DNA of 7,558 bases from Clostridiales bacterium (GTDB lineage: Bacteria > Bacillota > Clostridia > Lachnospirales > CAG-274): NCBI GenBank assembly GCA_021203425.1, contig JAJQBF010000167.1:1-7558 (forward strand), written 5' to 3'. Below the pieces are notes generated by a model. It ran no database searches, had not been told where the DNA came from, and was given only the letters and a program-made list of their open reading frames with translations. Numbering within the stretch: position 1 is the first letter of the stretch; each line of letters begins with the position of its first letter. Shown piece by piece: positions 6,267 through 7,558 of this stretch. The translations under genes and the position numbers were made by a program.

Positions 6267-7515
6267 TTAATCTTCCAGTTTATGTATAAATAAACCGGAA
6301 CGGAGCTTAGGCTCAAACCATGTTGATTTCGGCGGCATAATTCTGCCGTTGTCGGCTATATTCATAAGCTGTTCTATAGAAGTGGGATACATAGAAAAGG
6401 CAACCGTCATTTCTCCCGAGTTTACTCTTCTTTCAAGCTCGCCCAAGCCTCTTATTCCCCCTACAAAGTCAATCCACTTATCAGTTCTGGGGTCATGAAT
6501 ACCTAATATAGGACCTAAAAGATGATTCTGAAGAATCGAAACGTCAAGGCTCTTTACCGGGTCGGAGGTGCCGATATGTTCGGCGCTTAAAAGATACCAC
6601 TTTTTTGTTAAGATACATACCGAAGGTAAAGGGACGCTCAGGTCTTAAACTGCCCTCTCCCTTATATTCTTCGATTTTAAATACTTCCGATACTTTGTTT
6701 AAAAAGTCCCTTTCGGTATATCCGTTTAAGCCTTTTACAACTCTGTTATAGTCATAAATTTTAAGCTGGCTTTTCGGAAAAGCTACAGCCAAATAAAAAT
6801 TAAACTCTTCTTCACCTGTATAATCGGGTTTTGCGGCTCTTCTCATTAAGCCTACTCTTACGGCAGAGGCATTTCTGTGATGACCGTCGGCTATATACAT
6901 AGCGTTTATCTCGGCAAACTCGGAAACAAGAACATCTATTGTTTCTCTGTCGTCTATAACCCAAACAGTATGACCTATTTTGTCATCTGAAACAAAATCA
7001 TATACCGGTGAATGCTCCCTTATCCAAGTTTCAACGGTTTCGTTTATTTTCTTCCTGTCCATATAGGTTAAAAATATGGGACCCGTATTGGCATTACAAG
7101 TGTCAACGTGTCTGATTCTGTCTAATTCCTTTTCATAAAGTGTATGTTCATGTTTTTTTATTTTATTCTGCCTGTATTCATCTATAGATGCACAGCCCGT
7201 TATGCCGGTTTTGGTTCTTCCCTCCATAGTCAGCCTGTATATATACAAAACAGGAGTTTTATCTTGAATAAAGACCCCTTTTTCTATCATTTTGTTAAGG
7301 TTTTCGGCCGCCTTCGCATATACCTCGTCTGCGTGTTCGTCCGTTCCCCGGGGTAAATCGATTTCACCTCTGTCAACATGAAGAAAGGAATAGGGGTTGT
7401 CTTTAACTTCTTCTCTTGCCTCGTCACTTGTCATTACATCATAAGGCAAAGCGGCTACCTTCTTTGCAAGCCCGGGAGCCGGTCTTATCCCCTTGAAAGG
7501 ACGTAATATCGACAT
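6267..7515 (-). pseudogene. DUF1015 (COG4198) family protein with a one-base frameshift
   Basis: From ATG 7515 the frame matches the DUF1015 family through residue 305 (ending YLNKK at 6601) and then hits a stop at 6544 after 18 unrelated residues. Skipping one base there restores the conserved remainder, starting WYLLSAEHIG, with LDVSILQ, ILGIHDPRTD, DFVGGIRGLGELE, MPPKSTWFEPKLRSGLF and stop at 6267. The restored protein is 415 residues, the usual family length. Other marks are LRPFKGIRP at the start, RIRHVDTCNANTGPIFLTY (133-151) and YIADGHHRNASAV (207-219). The function is unknown; the GHHR motif recalls ParB/sulfiredoxin-like folds, which include free-serine kinases. In some Clostridia I recall this family lying next to serA/serC, but nothing of those genes is in this window. 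AGAGGTG at 7521-7527 gives a good start. The product, if truncated, loses its best-conserved C-terminal quarter. Confidence 0.9.
6601..6606 (-). other. Frameshift site: run of six A in the DUF1015 gene
   Basis: The coding strand reads AAC-AAAAAA-GTGGTAT. Five A would give AAC AAA AAG TGG TAT (N-K-K-W-Y), which joins the two conserved halves exactly. Six A put the second half one base out of frame. The site would need a +1 shift (or slippage losing one A) to make full-length protein; a -1 shift soon meets TAA. Six A is short for efficient transcriptional slippage, so an indel or a sequencing error is more likely than programmed recoding. Confidence 0.85.
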
Positions 7516-7558
7516 AAAATCACCTCTGAATCAAAAATATAATTACTTTTCTTATAAT

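Noticed and set aside
5967..6293. Rightward 108-residue frame over the convergent region
   Set aside because: It runs across the terminator hairpin and antisense to the supported 53-residue gene, overlaps the pspC stop, has no ribosome binding site and gives no recognisable protein.
6601..6606. Programmed -1 frameshift on the A-rich slippery run
   Set aside because: The conserved downstream frame needs a +1 shift; a -1 shift runs into TAA within a few codons.

Overview
The window looks like a chromosomal segment of a low-to-moderate-GC Clostridia-type Firmicute. The basis is AT-rich codon use with many ATA and AGA codons, purine-rich Shine-Dalgarno sequences, and protein variants that resemble clostridial ones: a short TopA with three zinc ribbons, a RadC starting with a GHRKR-like segment, a lone PspC domain, and a DUF1015 protein. 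No species can be named. There is no sign of a phage, an insertion sequence, a CRISPR array, tRNA or rRNA.

Layout. Bases 1-273 are an AT-rich leader with a probable -10 box and a good ribosome binding site. From 274 to 5974 a compact rightward gene run follows: comM/yifB (broken by one amber codon), dprA, topA, radC and a small pspC-domain gene. The gaps are 5, 25, -1 and 23 bases, so this is probably one operon. A strong hairpin with A and T runs on its two sides (5982-6031) closes it. It can serve as a terminator in both directions, because a leftward pair of genes converges on it: a 53-residue glycine-zipper membrane-type protein (6038-6199) and a DUF1015 protein (6267-7515). The DUF1015 frame is broken by one extra base in a run of six A.

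How the genes fit together. ComM (branch-migration helicase), DprA (ssDNA binding and RecA loading) and RadC (competence-regulated in several bacteria) share a link to natural transformation and recombination. TopA relaxes negative supercoils. The run therefore reads as a DNA-processing operon. PspC and the small protein are envelope-type proteins with no evident link to it.

The main points of interest are the two single-base lesions in otherwise well-conserved genes. The comM amber codon falls at a normally glutamine position, at the junction between the N-terminal domain and the AAA+ domain, and leaves an in-frame ATG 18 bases downstream. The DUF1015 lesion is a homopolymer frameshift. Both could be real gene decay, reversible variation, or sequence error. 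I see no convincing undescribed defence or mobile system here. The most open-ended gene is DUF1015, whose ADGHHR motif suggests a ParB/sulfiredoxin-like relationship.
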